Below are positions 1 through 6,020 of a DNA stretch of 6,023 bases, piece by piece. The first letter of the stretch is position 1. Each line of letters starts with the position of its first letter. The translations under genes and the position numbers were made by a program. Location: assembly GCA_017622055.1 (NCBI GenBank), contig JAGARY010000212.1, positions 1 to 6,023 of the forward strand, read 5' to 3'. The stretch is from Treponema sp. Its GTDB lineage: Bacteria > Spirochaetota > Spirochaetia > Treponematales > Treponemataceae. The notes below the pieces were generated by a model. It was not told the DNA's origin and searched no databases. It was given only the letters and a program-made list of their open reading frames with translations.

Positions 1-648
1 CAACATTAAAATTAGTGGTGTGTAAATTCCTGTATCCCAAATATCACGGAAAGTAATCATCCAATTTGTCATAATTGCAACAATACAAACCGCCATTACT
101 TCAGTAAAGAATACTGCAATATTGTAAAACAATTTTGAACAAGAATCAGCTAAAGAAAATACAGGTTTGAATAAAGTTTGCTCAGAACCGCTTTCCCATC
201 CAATTAAAAAAGCAAATACAAAAGAAACTAACAAAAAGGCTCCATCGCCCAAAGATTCAAATGCAGAATAAGGAAAAAGGGAAAGAATTAATTGTTTTAC
301 ATTTAGATTATATGTTTCTGTAACCGTTTCAACTGTAATAGGAATTCTTGGAAGTTTTACTAAAGAAATTGAAGCAATTCCAATTAAAGTTAAAACCAAA
401 GAAGAAATTATTATAATTGCAAAAGTCCATAAAAATGTTTTCCAAATTAATTTTGAAGTTCTAAGTTTATTTATAGAAACAATCACAGTTGAAAAAATTA
501 GTGGAACAACTAAATATCTACCAATTCGTACAAATAATTCTGTTAAAAATGCAAGGAAATCTGAAGCAACAGCATTATCCAATGGAAGAATAAATGAAGC
601 TACAACACCTAAAATTATGCCAATAATATATTTTATCCATACTTTCAT
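1..648 (-). CDS. Dicarboxylate/amino acid:cation symporter (DAACS/SDF family), N-terminal half, cut by window edge
   Basis: An open frame runs from an ATG at 648 to base 1 without a stop, giving 216 residues of a family usually 400-450 long; the C-terminal half with the substrate- and cation-binding hairpins lies outside the window. The N-terminus (MKVWIKYIIGIILG) is typical of the family. Residues 39-60 (FVRIGRYLVVPLIF and following) match its signature helix with the conserved VPLIF, and 125-151 (FPYSAFESLGDGAFLL, then FAFLIGW) match the conserved loop and next helix. Hydrophobic segments lie near 5-22, 40-60, 72-97, 135-151 and 177-197. Such proteins take up C4-dicarboxylates, glutamate/aspartate or serine/threonine with Na+ or H+; the substrate cannot be read here. 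The start is fixed by the family N-terminus, but no SD precedes it: a TATAAT ends 6 nt upstream. It diverges from the gene at 704. Confidence 0.88.
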   Translation of the reverse strand, partial: MKVWIKYIIGIILGVVASFILPLDNAVASDFLAFLTELFVRIGRYLVVPLIFSTVIVSINKLRTSKLIWKTFLWTFAIIIISSLVLTLIGIASISLVKLPRIPITVETVTETYNLNVKQLILSLFPYSAFESLGDGAFLLVSFVFAFLIGWESGSEQTLFKPVFSLADSCSKLFYNIAVFFTEVMAVCIVAIMTNWMITFRDIWDTGIYTPLILML

Positions 649-703
649 ATTACCATTATACCACATACTAGAATGCAATTCCATAGTGTGATATAATGAA
701 AAT
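649..703. promoter_or_regulatory. Divergent, dyad-symmetric promoter region with two predicted leaderless starts
   Basis: This 55-bp gap lies exactly between two divergent ATG codons and is an imperfect palindrome centred on 676: 19 of 27 base pairs are complementary. Plus-strand promoter: TAGAAT at 669-674, 17 bp, then TATAAT at 692-697 preceded by TG at 689-690 (extended -10). Minus-strand promoter: TGGAAT (683-678), 17 bp, then TATAAT (660-655) preceded by TGG. Each -10 is followed by 6 nt and then the ATG, so transcription should begin at or next to the A of the start codon, and neither gene has an SD. The -35 boxes are weak (3 of 6 consensus bases) and sit back to back in the core GAATGCAATTC. 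The outer CACA/TGTG arms could be an operator for a dimeric regulator, which is inference. Confidence 0.7.
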
Positions 704-1432
704 ATGGCAAATTTATTAATCATTGGTAAAGATTTACCAGACTCTCTTGATTTAGCAGAATCTTTTGCAAAAAAAGACAGAATAGTTTTTACATCTTTAA
801 AACAAGGTTCTGAATATGCAAATTTTGAATCAGAAAATATATTTTGTTCAACAGTAAACAGAGCATCTGCAATTTCTGCCCATTCTTTTATCTTAAATGC
901 AGAAACAAAAATTCAGTCAATTGATGAAGTTTTATTTGTTTTTGATGCTCAATATTTTCAAAGTAAATTCCCTTCAGATAACGAATCAGAAATTTCTACA
1001 GCAACAGACACAATGATTAATAGTTATATTTATTTTGCAACAGAAATTTTAAAACGAATTGATCAATGCAAAGAAAAAGTAACTGTTTCTTTCCTATTAA
1101 AATCAATTCCTTCAAAGCTTGAATTACTTCAATCATCTTCAAAAATTAATTCACTTCCACCAAGCAATGTTTTATCAATTGCACAAAATGCTTTTATTTC
1201 AATTGCAGAAAACTTTTCTACAAACATTCAAGACAAACCATATTTATCTGTTTTGCTTGCAAAAGTGCCAGCAATTTCTGACGCACCTCAAAGCGACATA
1301 GAAATTGGAAATTGGCTTTGTTCCGCTTTTGATTCTCTTAAAAATGCAAAACACCCACAAACATTAAAAGCTGCTTCCACATGGAACAAAGTTGGTTCAA
1401 AAATATCTTCTGGATTCAGTTTATTTAAATAA
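704..1432 (+). CDS. Uncharacterised protein resembling a degenerate short-chain dehydrogenase (Rossmann-like)
   Basis: I do not recognise a named family. The 242-residue protein has no signal peptide or membrane helix and is probably cytosolic. Its order of elements looks like an SDR fold: a beta strand MANLLIIG at the N-terminus, a strand VLFVFDA at 76-82 where SDRs have NNAG, a helix around 106-120 (NSYIYFATEILKRI), a strand VTVSFLL at 126-132, then the helix SNVLSIAQNAFISIAENF at 154-171, which resembles the helix carrying the YxxxK pair, followed by a strand at 181-186. The working residues are missing: the glycine-rich GxxxGxG is GKDLPDS (G8 to S14), and the Tyr/Lys positions are L157 and Q161. 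If the fold assignment is right it is a non-catalytic member. The start ATG has no SD and sits 6 nt after a TATAAT. It ends 13 nt before the mgtC-like start, so the two are probably co-transcribed. Confidence 0.75.
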   Translation: MANLLIIGKDLPDSLDLAESFAKKDRIVFTSLKQGSEYANFESENIFCSTVNRASAISAHSFILNAETKIQSIDEVLFVFDAQYFQSKFPSDNESEISTATDTMINSYIYFATEILKRIDQCKEKVTVSFLLKSIPSKLELLQSSSKINSLPPSNVLSIAQNAFISIAENFSTNIQDKPYLSVLLAKVPAISDAPQSDIEIGNWLCSAFDSLKNAKHPQTLKAASTWNKVGSKISSGFSLFK

Positions 1433-1433
1433 A

Positions 1434-1448
1434 AAGGAATACAAATTG
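1434..1448 (+). promoter_or_regulatory. SD plus TTG start that sets the MgtC-family start
   Basis: AAGGA at 1434-1438 lies 7 nt before the TTG at 1446-1448 and just after the previous stop codon (1430-1432). The frame is open further upstream to another TTG at 1392, but that would overlap the preceding gene by 41 bp, adds residues foreign to the family and has no comparable SD. The TTG at 1446 is therefore preferred. Confidence 0.75.
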
Positions 1449-2141
1449 GAAGAAGTATTAATCATTTTTAGAAACATAACTAGTCATAATTATTTTGACT
1501 ATGCAGTTAGACTTGTAGCAAGCCTTTTATGCAGCCTATTTCTGGGAATTGAACGAAAACAACACCAAGAAATAATTGGAATTAGAACTTTAATGCTAAT
1601 TTCAATTTCATCTTGTCTATTAAGCATTTTGTCATTAGAAATGGCAAAATTTCAACTTACCAGCGATTGTACTAGAATTGCAGCGGGTGTTGTTACGGGA
1701 ATTGGCTTTATTGGTGCTGGAGCAATACTAAAACAAGGCATAAACATAAAAGGGCTTACAACAGCCGCAATCGTTTTTTGTGCTTCTGCAATGGGATTAT
1801 GCTGTGGAAGTAAATTATATTTTCCAGCGTTTACAGTTTTGTTTTTATGTTTATTCATTTTGGCATTTTTTCACAAAATCGAACAAAAGTTTTTTCCACT
1901 AACAAAAATAAAACACATAAAAATTGTAATAGATTCATTAGAAGTTAATTCTTCAACAATAAACGAAATAATCTTAAACAACGGAATAATAATAAAAGAA
2001 ACCCATGTAGAAAAAGATATAAAAAAAGAAAGGACAAAAATTACATTTTCTGTAAAATGTTCTGAATCAATAGATACAATTAAACTTTCAAATATGTTTA
2101 CAAAATTAAATCAAATTAGCAAAGTTATGATTTATGAATAA
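1446..2141 (+). CDS. MgtC/SapB family inner-membrane protein
   Basis: From the TTG at 1446 the product is 231 residues, the usual length of the family. Recognisable signatures in order are GIERK (34-38), GIRT (45-48), the long motif RIAAGVVTGIGFIGAG (77-92) and GLTTAA with its helix (103-118). Membrane helices lie near 18-35, 46-64, 78-95, 104-120 and 125-142. The tail from about 155 to the end alternates strands and helices (IKHIKIVIDSL at the start, ISKVMIYE at the end), like the ACT-like C-terminal domain of MgtC proteins. In pathogens MgtC is linked to growth in low magnesium and inhibition of the F-type ATP synthase; its relatives elsewhere are mostly uncharacterised, and this protein's role cannot be set from sequence alone. 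It follows the SDR-like gene by 13 bp and has no promoter of its own that I can see. No mgtC-type leader is present. Transcription ends at the hairpin just downstream. Confidence 0.9.
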   Translation: MEEVLIIFRNITSHNYFDYAVRLVASLLCSLFLGIERKQHQEIIGIRTLMLISISSCLLSILSLEMAKFQLTSDCTRIAAGVVTGIGFIGAGAILKQGINIKGLTTAAIVFCASAMGLCCGSKLYFPAFTVLFLCLFILAFFHKIEQKFFPLTKIKHIKIVIDSLEVNSSTINEIILNNGIIIKETHVEKDIKKERTKITFSVKCSESIDTIKLSNMFTKLNQISKVMIYE

Positions 2142-2210
2142 AAAAAAAGAGGGCTATCTAAAAAAGTATCTTTTAAGTCATTTTTACCTTTTTAGACAGC
2201 CTTTTTTTTT
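2142..2210. terminator. Bidirectional intrinsic terminator between convergent genes
   Basis: Arms 2152-2168 and 2185-2201 pair with two mismatches: the outer stem is GGCTATCTAAAAA against TTTTTAGACAGCC, and the inner GTA pairs with TAC. Nine T follow at 2202-2210 on the plus strand. Eight A at 2141-2148 give a U tract on the minus strand. The A:C mismatches of the plus-strand RNA become G:U pairs in the minus-strand RNA, so the hairpin is slightly better for the ABC permease transcript. It begins directly after the mgtC-like stop and ends about 10 nt from the permease stop. Confidence 0.88.
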
Positions 2211-2220
2211 ATCCTAAGAA

Positions 2221-3159
2221 CTATTCTTTTACACCACCAGCAGTTGAACCACTAATAATATATCTTGATAAACACAAGTAAATAATCATCAAAGGAATAA
2301 TTGCCAATGTCATTAACATATAGTTAATACCTTGGTCATTGTTCATATAGTCAGCATTACGAGCGTTAGCAATTACAATAGGAACAGTCCATTTAGCTTT
2401 ATCTTCAATAACTAATGCAGGAACAAAGTAGTTATTCCATGAAGTTACGAAAGAGAAAATTCCCTGAACTGCCAATGCAGGTTTCATCATTGGAATTACA
2501 ATCTGATTAAATGTTCTAAATTCATTACATCCGTCTACACGAGCAGCTTCTACAATCGAATAAGGCAAAGTTGCTTCCATAGATTGATACATATAGAAGA
2601 AAACAACTGGAGCCGCTATTGAAGGAACAATTAAGGAAATGTAATTATTCATCAATCCTAATGTATCCAATAATTTCAAGAATCCTAATGTAGAAACCTG
2701 AGTTGGAACCATCATAACAGCCATAATAAAGTTGAAAGAGAATCTCTTTAACTTAAAGTTGTACATATAAATACCATAAGCTGTCATTGTAGAAAAATAT
2801 GTTGTAAATAATGCAGTAAGTACACCAATAAGCATACTGTTCAACATACCCTTTAAGATTGGGTAGTTTATAGCATAGTTTCCAGAATGTGCAGAAAGAG
2901 CAACACCATATTTTTCTAATAATCCTTGCCAAAATGGAGAAGTTGTTTCTTTATTAATTGCAAGGTTAATAAAGTTTTTAATTAATGAAACTCCAGGAAG
3001 TGCTGAAAATCCATTTTGAATTTGCTCATGATTACGAGTACAGTTAATAATCATTGTATAAAAAGGAAACAATGAAATAATAGCAAGAAGAACTAAAACA
3101 ATATAACAACAAGTTCTTCTAACACCTAAAGATTTACTTTGACTTTGTATTTTATCCAT
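2221..3159 (-). CDS. Carbohydrate ABC transporter permease, MalG type (CUT1)
   Basis: This 312-residue inner-membrane protein is one of two channel-forming subunits of a CUT1 sugar importer. The first helix is at 18-40 (LAIISLFPFYTMIINC). The transport domain spans about 105-302, with helices near 105-133, 142-162, 172-192, 227-250 and 280-300. The cytoplasmic EAA loop that docks onto the ATPase is clear: EAARVDG at 204-210 and IVIP at 220-223. The C-terminus STAGGVKE matches the TxGavKg ending of MalG-type subunits. Residues 41-104, between the first helix and the core, are about 20-30 longer than in the shortest relatives. The ATG has a perfect TAAGGAGGAT SD that includes the stop codon of the gene before it; the two genes are 11 bp apart, so coupled translation is likely. 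It is the last gene of the operon. Confidence 0.93.
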   Translation of the reverse strand: MDKIQSQSKSLGVRRTCCYIVLVLLAIISLFPFYTMIINCTRNHEQIQNGFSALPGVSLIKNFINLAINKETTSPFWQGLLEKYGVALSAHSGNYAINYPILKGMLNSMLIGVLTALFTTYFSTMTAYGIYMYNFKLKRFSFNFIMAVMMVPTQVSTLGFLKLLDTLGLMNNYISLIVPSIAAPVVFFYMYQSMEATLPYSIVEAARVDGCNEFRTFNQIVIPMMKPALAVQGIFSFVTSWNNYFVPALVIEDKAKWTVPIVIANARNADYMNNDQGINYMLMTLAIIPLMIIYLCLSRYIISGSTAGGVKE

Positions 3160-3173
3160 TCTTATCCTCCTTA
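3160..3173 (-). promoter_or_regulatory. Strong SD overlapping the upstream stop codon
   Basis: Read on the minus strand, TAAGGAGGAT occupies 3173-3164; its first three bases are the stop codon of the MalF-type gene. The ATG follows at 3159. The arrangement is typical of translational coupling and would keep the two permease subunits near 1:1. Confidence 0.85.
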
Positions 3174-4448
3174 TTTTTTATTTTGATAGTTTCTCATTGA
3201 AATCTTATACGAAATACCACTTAAAATACCAGTTACCGCAAAGATTAAAATTGAAGTTACACCAGCAGGACCGTAGTTCTTGCTTGCCAAGTGTTTATTA
3301 AGTTTCATAATAATTGTCATTGTAGTTCTATTTGGTGCACCAGAACCATTTGTAATGATTTGTGGAACATCGAACATTTGAATACCACCAATTAACGAAG
3401 TAATAAGTACGTATACAAAAATTGGAACTAACAATGGAATTGTTATTTTAAAGAAGATTTGAATTGGATTAGCACCGTCAATACGAGCTGCCTCAAACAA
3501 ACTGTTATCAATTCCCATTACACCAGCCATTAATAAGATTGTTGTATTTCCGTACCACATTAAGAAGTTCATAATTGCAACAATTACACGAGTCCAACCT
3601 GTTGAAGTAAAGAAACGAATACGTTCCATAGGTTGAATAGTTCCTGCTGCAATTCCCTCTGCATTCATAGAATCAAAAAATCTTACAACAATACTATTAA
3701 TTGGTCCATTTACAGAGAATAGCGAGAAGAATAACATTGCAAATGCTGCCGCCATAATTAAGTTTGGAAGATAAATAACAGTTTTAAAGAATTGTTGACC
3801 TTTTAATCTTAATTCAGTGTTTGTAAACCAAACAGCTAACAATAAAGAAATTAAAATTTGAGGAACAAATCCTAAAATCCACATGATTAATGTGTTTGTA
3901 AAATAACGCCACATATTATCATTAGAATTGAACACAGTTTTTATATTTGCAATAATAGCAGGTTGAGTATCGCTTAACAATGCTTGCGCTTGTTCAATAA
4001 CGTACACTGGAGTTTTTTTCTGCTTAATTGCTTTATCTACAATTTTTGCCAAATTCTTTTCATATTTTGCTGAATCAATATCTTCAGCGATTGCAAAAAC
4101 TGTATCACAGATTTCAGTTTTAAGTCCTAAAGTTACTTTAGAATTTGATTCATATTTTGCAACTAAATCATCTAACGCAACGATAGAGTCATCAATTTGC
4201 CACTGGTAATACTCTGCTTTTCCAGAGAAATATTTTGCAACTTTTGCATTTGGACCAATAATTTCAAGTCCATCTCTATAATATTCGAAAAAACTGTACA
4301 CAAAAGTTGTTGCAAGTGGAATTAAAGAGAAAATAATGTATACAAGAAAGAAAGGAGCTATGAAGAAATACCCCCATCTATCATATTGAATGGTTCTTTT
4401 TTTTGCTTTTTTAACAGTTTCTACTGCCACGGATTTTTGTTCTGCCAT
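3171..4448 (-). CDS. Sugar ABC transporter permease, MalF/UgpA type (CUT1), with large extracytoplasmic insertion
   Basis: This 425-residue protein is the partner channel subunit. The basic N-terminus (VKKAKKRTIQYDRWGY) leads into the first helix at about 27-53. The core has helices near 182-208, 222-246, 285-311, 338-356 and 395-416. The EAA loop is EAARIDGANP (319-328) ending in ITIP (335-338), and the later motif MFDVPQIITNGSGAP (358-372) is typical of MalF/UgpA subunits. Most UgpA-like subunits are 290-310 long; the excess is a hydrophilic stretch of roughly 62-168 that splits the usual segment GLxNF...xxNTL between GLEIIGP and NIKTVFNSNDNMWRYFTNTL. By topology it lies outside the membrane, as the P2 loop of E. 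coli MalF does, though I see no sequence likeness to P2. The start has an SD (GAGAGG, about 4455-4460). The gene follows the binding-protein gene after a 133-bp gap with a terminator-like hairpin. Confidence 0.92.
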   Translation of the reverse strand: MAEQKSVAVETVKKAKKRTIQYDRWGYFFIAPFFLVYIIFSLIPLATTFVYSFFEYYRDGLEIIGPNAKVAKYFSGKAEYYQWQIDDSIVALDDLVAKYESNSKVTLGLKTEICDTVFAIAEDIDSAKYEKNLAKIVDKAIKQKKTPVYVIEQAQALLSDTQPAIIANIKTVFNSNDNMWRYFTNTLIMWILGFVPQILISLLLAVWFTNTELRLKGQQFFKTVIYLPNLIMAAAFAMLFFSLFSVNGPINSIVVRFFDSMNAEGIAAGTIQPMERIRFFTSTGWTRVIVAIMNFLMWYGNTTILLMAGVMGIDNSLFEAARIDGANPIQIFFKITIPLLVPIFVYVLITSLIGGIQMFDVPQIITNGSGAPNRTTMTIIMKLNKHLASKNYGPAGVTSILIFAVTGILSGISYKISMRNYQNKK

Positions 4449-4454
4449 AACATC

Positions 4455-4460
4455 CTCTCG
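4455..4460 (-). promoter_or_regulatory. SD of the MalF-type permease gene
   Basis: On the minus strand GAGAGG precedes the ATG at 4448 by 6 nt. An ATG formed by the bases after the SD (GGATGTTATG) is out of frame and is not the start. I see no convincing promoter in the very A/T-rich stretch 4461-4520, so the permeases are probably transcribed by readthrough from the binding-protein promoter. Confidence 0.6.
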
Positions 4461-4520
4461 TAATTTTTAGCTTTTAATTATTTACGAATTACTTTTTTTA
4501 TTTTTTGAATAATTTTTTAG

Positions 4521-4556
4521 AAAAAAAAGGGGACGCTTTTAAGCAATCCCCTTTTT
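4521..4556 (-). terminator. Intercistronic terminator-like hairpin between binding protein and permeases
   Basis: AAAAAGGGGA (4524-4533) pairs perfectly with TCCCCTTTTT (4547-4556), with an inner GCTT/AAGC helix at 4535-4544. In the minus-strand transcript the stem is followed by eight U (bases 4528-4521), the form of an intrinsic terminator. It lies about 26 nt after the binding-protein stop and about 73 nt before the permease start. Partial termination or 3'-end protection here would give more binding protein than permease, as is common in ABC import operons. Confidence 0.82.
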
Positions 4557-4562
4557 ATAGCG

Positions 4563-4578
4563 GACTAATTATTTAGTC
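4563..4578. repeat. Small inverted repeat after the binding-protein stop
   Basis: GACTAA (4563-4568) and TTAGTC (4573-4578) are perfect arms with a 4-nt loop, 4 nt past the stop codon at 4582. It is a weak A/U-rich hairpin next to the stronger terminator and may add to 3'-end protection; its function is unproven. Confidence 0.5.
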
Positions 4579-4581
4579 AAA

Positions 4582-5862
4582 CTATTTTTTCAATTGTGGA
4601 TATTTTTCTTGAACAATTGTATAGAAGTTTGTCCAAGCTTCTTCTTCAGATACTTTTCCATCAAAGTAATCTTTCATAGCTTGTTGGATACCTTCGTTCA
4701 TACCTTGGTCATATTTAGACATACAATCTTTGCTAACTGAAGCAGCTGAACCAATGAAGAATTCCATGTGGTTTTGTCCACCTAAGAAGTCATTTTTGTA
4801 GTCAGATTTAGCAACTTCTGCCATAGCAGGTTGGTTGTTTGTGAAGTCACCAGCACCTTTAGCAATAGCAACCATTGTTTCTTTATCACATGTCAATGTT
4901 AACATCATGTCTTTAATGATATCAATGTTGTCTGTTCCAGCAGCAGCACAAATCCATGTTCCACCCCAAGAGAATCCTTGTGGTCCTTTACAGAATGCCC
5001 AGTCACCGAAAGCAGATCCGTCACCGTGTGGCATAGAGAAGTCTACGAACCAAGCTGGTCCAAAGTAACCGAATACTTTACCATCTTTCATCATTTCATT
5101 TGACCATTCAGCTGACCAAAGTGATGTTTTGTTGTTATAACCTTTGTCTGTATATTCTTTAGTTTGTTTAACCCATCTCTTAATTTGTTCATCAACAACG
5201 ATTTTGTTTCCTTTAACCCATGGAGATTTTACGTTGTCAGAGAATACACGGAATGTATCATCATATCCAGATACCATGAAGTATCCAGCAGCTTTTGCTT
5301 TTGCAGCTACAGCGTCAAATTTATCCCAGTCAGCAAGAGCTTCTTGTACTTTTGCTGGATCATCTGTTCCCAAAAGTTCTTTAGCCATTGAACGACGATA
5401 TACAAATCCACCTGGACAAGCTTGCCAAGAAACACCTTTAAGTTTTCCTTTTGAGTCTGTCATAACATCTTTTGTATATTGGAATTGATTAGCCAAATCT
5501 TTCTTTTTAAGACCAACATCTTTCATTACATCAAGAGAATATGCAGAATCTACATATTTCAAAGCATAGTCAGCTTCTACTAAGAAGATATCGATTTTAT
5601 CATCAGCAGCAGCTTTTGCTTGTTTTAATAAAGCTTCGTCAAGTTTATCTTGATAAGCGTTATTTTGGTTTGGTGTTTGAATAAAGTTAACTTTTACATC
5701 TTTTGGAAGTTTTGATGCATAGTAATCATTGAAGCGAGAAGTAAATTCATCATTCCATACGTAAATGTTAAGAACTTTACCTTGTTTTCCTTTTTTTGCA
5801 GCAAACATAGATGTTGCAGCAAGAGCCATAAGACATGTACCAATAACAATTTTTTTGTTCAT
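4582..5862 (-). CDS. Extracellular carbohydrate-binding protein of the CUT1 ABC importer
   Basis: This 426-residue secreted solute-binding protein would capture sugar and deliver it to the two permeases. The ATG at 5862 is chosen because an SD (AGGAG, 5874-5870) precedes it and a signal peptide starts there: MNKK, then a hydrophobic core (about 5-20), then FAAKKG. No lipobox cysteine sits in the right place (C10 is too early), so signal peptidase I release near 21-22 is likely. The mature part begins with strand VLNIYVWNDEF (30-40), as in family 1 binding proteins. It contains DIFLVEADYALKYV (91-104), GVSWQACPGGFVYRR (143-157), LLGTDDP (163-169) and an aromatic-rich stretch (W266-W303 region: FGPAWFVDF, GDWAF, WGGTW) suited to stacking on sugar rings. 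The wording resembles oligosaccharide-binding proteins of gut and rumen Clostridia from memory; the ligand is not determinable, with cellodextrin-like or mannan-derived oligosaccharides only guesses. An upstream in-frame ATG at 5931 lies inside the leader and is rejected. Confidence 0.93.
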   Translation of the reverse strand: MNKKIVIGTCLMALAATSMFAAKKGKQGKVLNIYVWNDEFTSRFNDYYASKLPKDVKVNFIQTPNQNNAYQDKLDEALLKQAKAAADDKIDIFLVEADYALKYVDSAYSLDVMKDVGLKKKDLANQFQYTKDVMTDSKGKLKGVSWQACPGGFVYRRSMAKELLGTDDPAKVQEALADWDKFDAVAAKAKAAGYFMVSGYDDTFRVFSDNVKSPWVKGNKIVVDEQIKRWVKQTKEYTDKGYNNKTSLWSAEWSNEMMKDGKVFGYFGPAWFVDFSMPHGDGSAFGDWAFCKGPQGFSWGGTWICAAAGTDNIDIIKDMMLTLTCDKETMVAIAKGAGDFTNNQPAMAEVAKSDYKNDFLGGQNHMEFFIGSAASVSKDCMSKYDQGMNEGIQQAMKDYFDGKVSEEEAWTNFYTIVQEKYPQLKK

Positions 5863-5892
5863 TTTGGTTCTCCTAATAGTTTTTACGACATT

Positions 5893-5911
5893 TGAATTGA
5901 TATACAATTCA
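5893..5911. repeat. Inverted repeat in the binding-protein 5' leader
   Basis: TGAATTG (5893-5899) and CAATTCA (5905-5911) are perfect 7-bp arms with a 5-nt ATATA spacer. It lies in the predicted untranslated leader, about 18 nt upstream of the SD. It could be an mRNA hairpin or a second protein-binding site; the sequence differs from the promoter-proximal palindrome, so it is not simply a second copy of it. Confidence 0.5.
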
Positions 5912-5953
5912 TACGAAGTGAATAAGAACATTTCCTTAAGGGATATTTCTTAT

Positions 5954-5969
5954 ACTACAACGTTGTAGT
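5954..5969. promoter_or_regulatory. Operator-like perfect palindrome, probably LacI-family type
   Basis: ACTACAACGTTGTAGT is a perfect 16-bp palindrome with a central CG. It begins one base after the -10 box of the binding-protein promoter and covers the expected transcription start (about 5964). Even-length palindromes centred on CG are typical operators of LacI-family sugar repressors, and this position would block initiation. The family assignment is inferred; no regulator gene is in the window. Confidence 0.75.
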
Positions 5970-5970
5970 T

Positions 5971-6001
5971 ATTATATTACCTTATAATTTTCTTTTGTCA
6001 A
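5971..6001 (-). promoter_or_regulatory. Sigma-70-type promoter of the sugar ABC operon
   Basis: On the minus strand a perfect TTGACA (6001-5996) is followed after 19 bp by a perfect TATAAT (5976-5971). The 19-bp spacing is longer than the ideal 17; TAATAT (5979-5974) at 16 bp is a poorer alternative -10. The expected start near 5964 gives a leader of about 100 nt before the ATG at 5862. Confidence 0.75.
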
Positions 6002-6002
6002 C

Positions 6003-6020
6003 AAAAAAAAGTAAAAAAAA
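6003..6020 (-). promoter_or_regulatory. Two phased A/T tracts upstream of the -35 box
   Basis: Runs of eight A (plus strand) at 6003-6010 and 6013-6020, one helical turn apart, lie directly upstream of TTGACA. Such phased tracts bend DNA and can act like an UP element that increases initiation. This would fit a highly expressed binding-protein gene, but is inference and the region is cut by the window edge. Confidence 0.45.

Noticed and set aside
1392..1445. Longer MgtC-family protein from the TTG at 1392
   Set aside because: It would overlap the preceding gene by 41 bp and add residues foreign to the family; the TTG at 1446 has a well-spaced SD.
1652..1858. Minus-strand open frame inside the MgtC-family gene
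   Set aside because: It is antisense to conserved MgtC motifs and has no independent support.
2170..2177. CTTTTAAG present in the loops of both terminator hairpins (also 4536-4543)
   Set aside because: Eight A/T-rich bases recurring in A/T-rich DNA are expected by chance and probably carry no meaning.
4461..4520. Possible separate promoter for the permease genes in the A/T-rich gap
   Set aside because: Several TAATTA- or TAAATA-like boxes occur, but none has a convincing -35 partner at proper spacing; low-complexity A/T sequence gives such matches freely.
4835..5488. Plus-strand open frames inside the binding-protein gene
   Set aside because: They are antisense to a clear, family-typical gene, lack SDs and resemble no protein; high-expression codon choice on the coding strand makes such shadows common.
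5863..5931. Longer version of the binding protein starting at the ATG at 5931
   Set aside because: The extra 23 residues precede a complete signal peptide, lie in the predicted leader over the inverted repeat, and have no SD; the ATG at 5862 has a good SD.
5765..5968. Plus-strand open frame of 67 codons across the operon promoter
   Set aside because: It begins inside the signal-peptide coding region in antisense and runs through the promoter and operator; no sign of coding.
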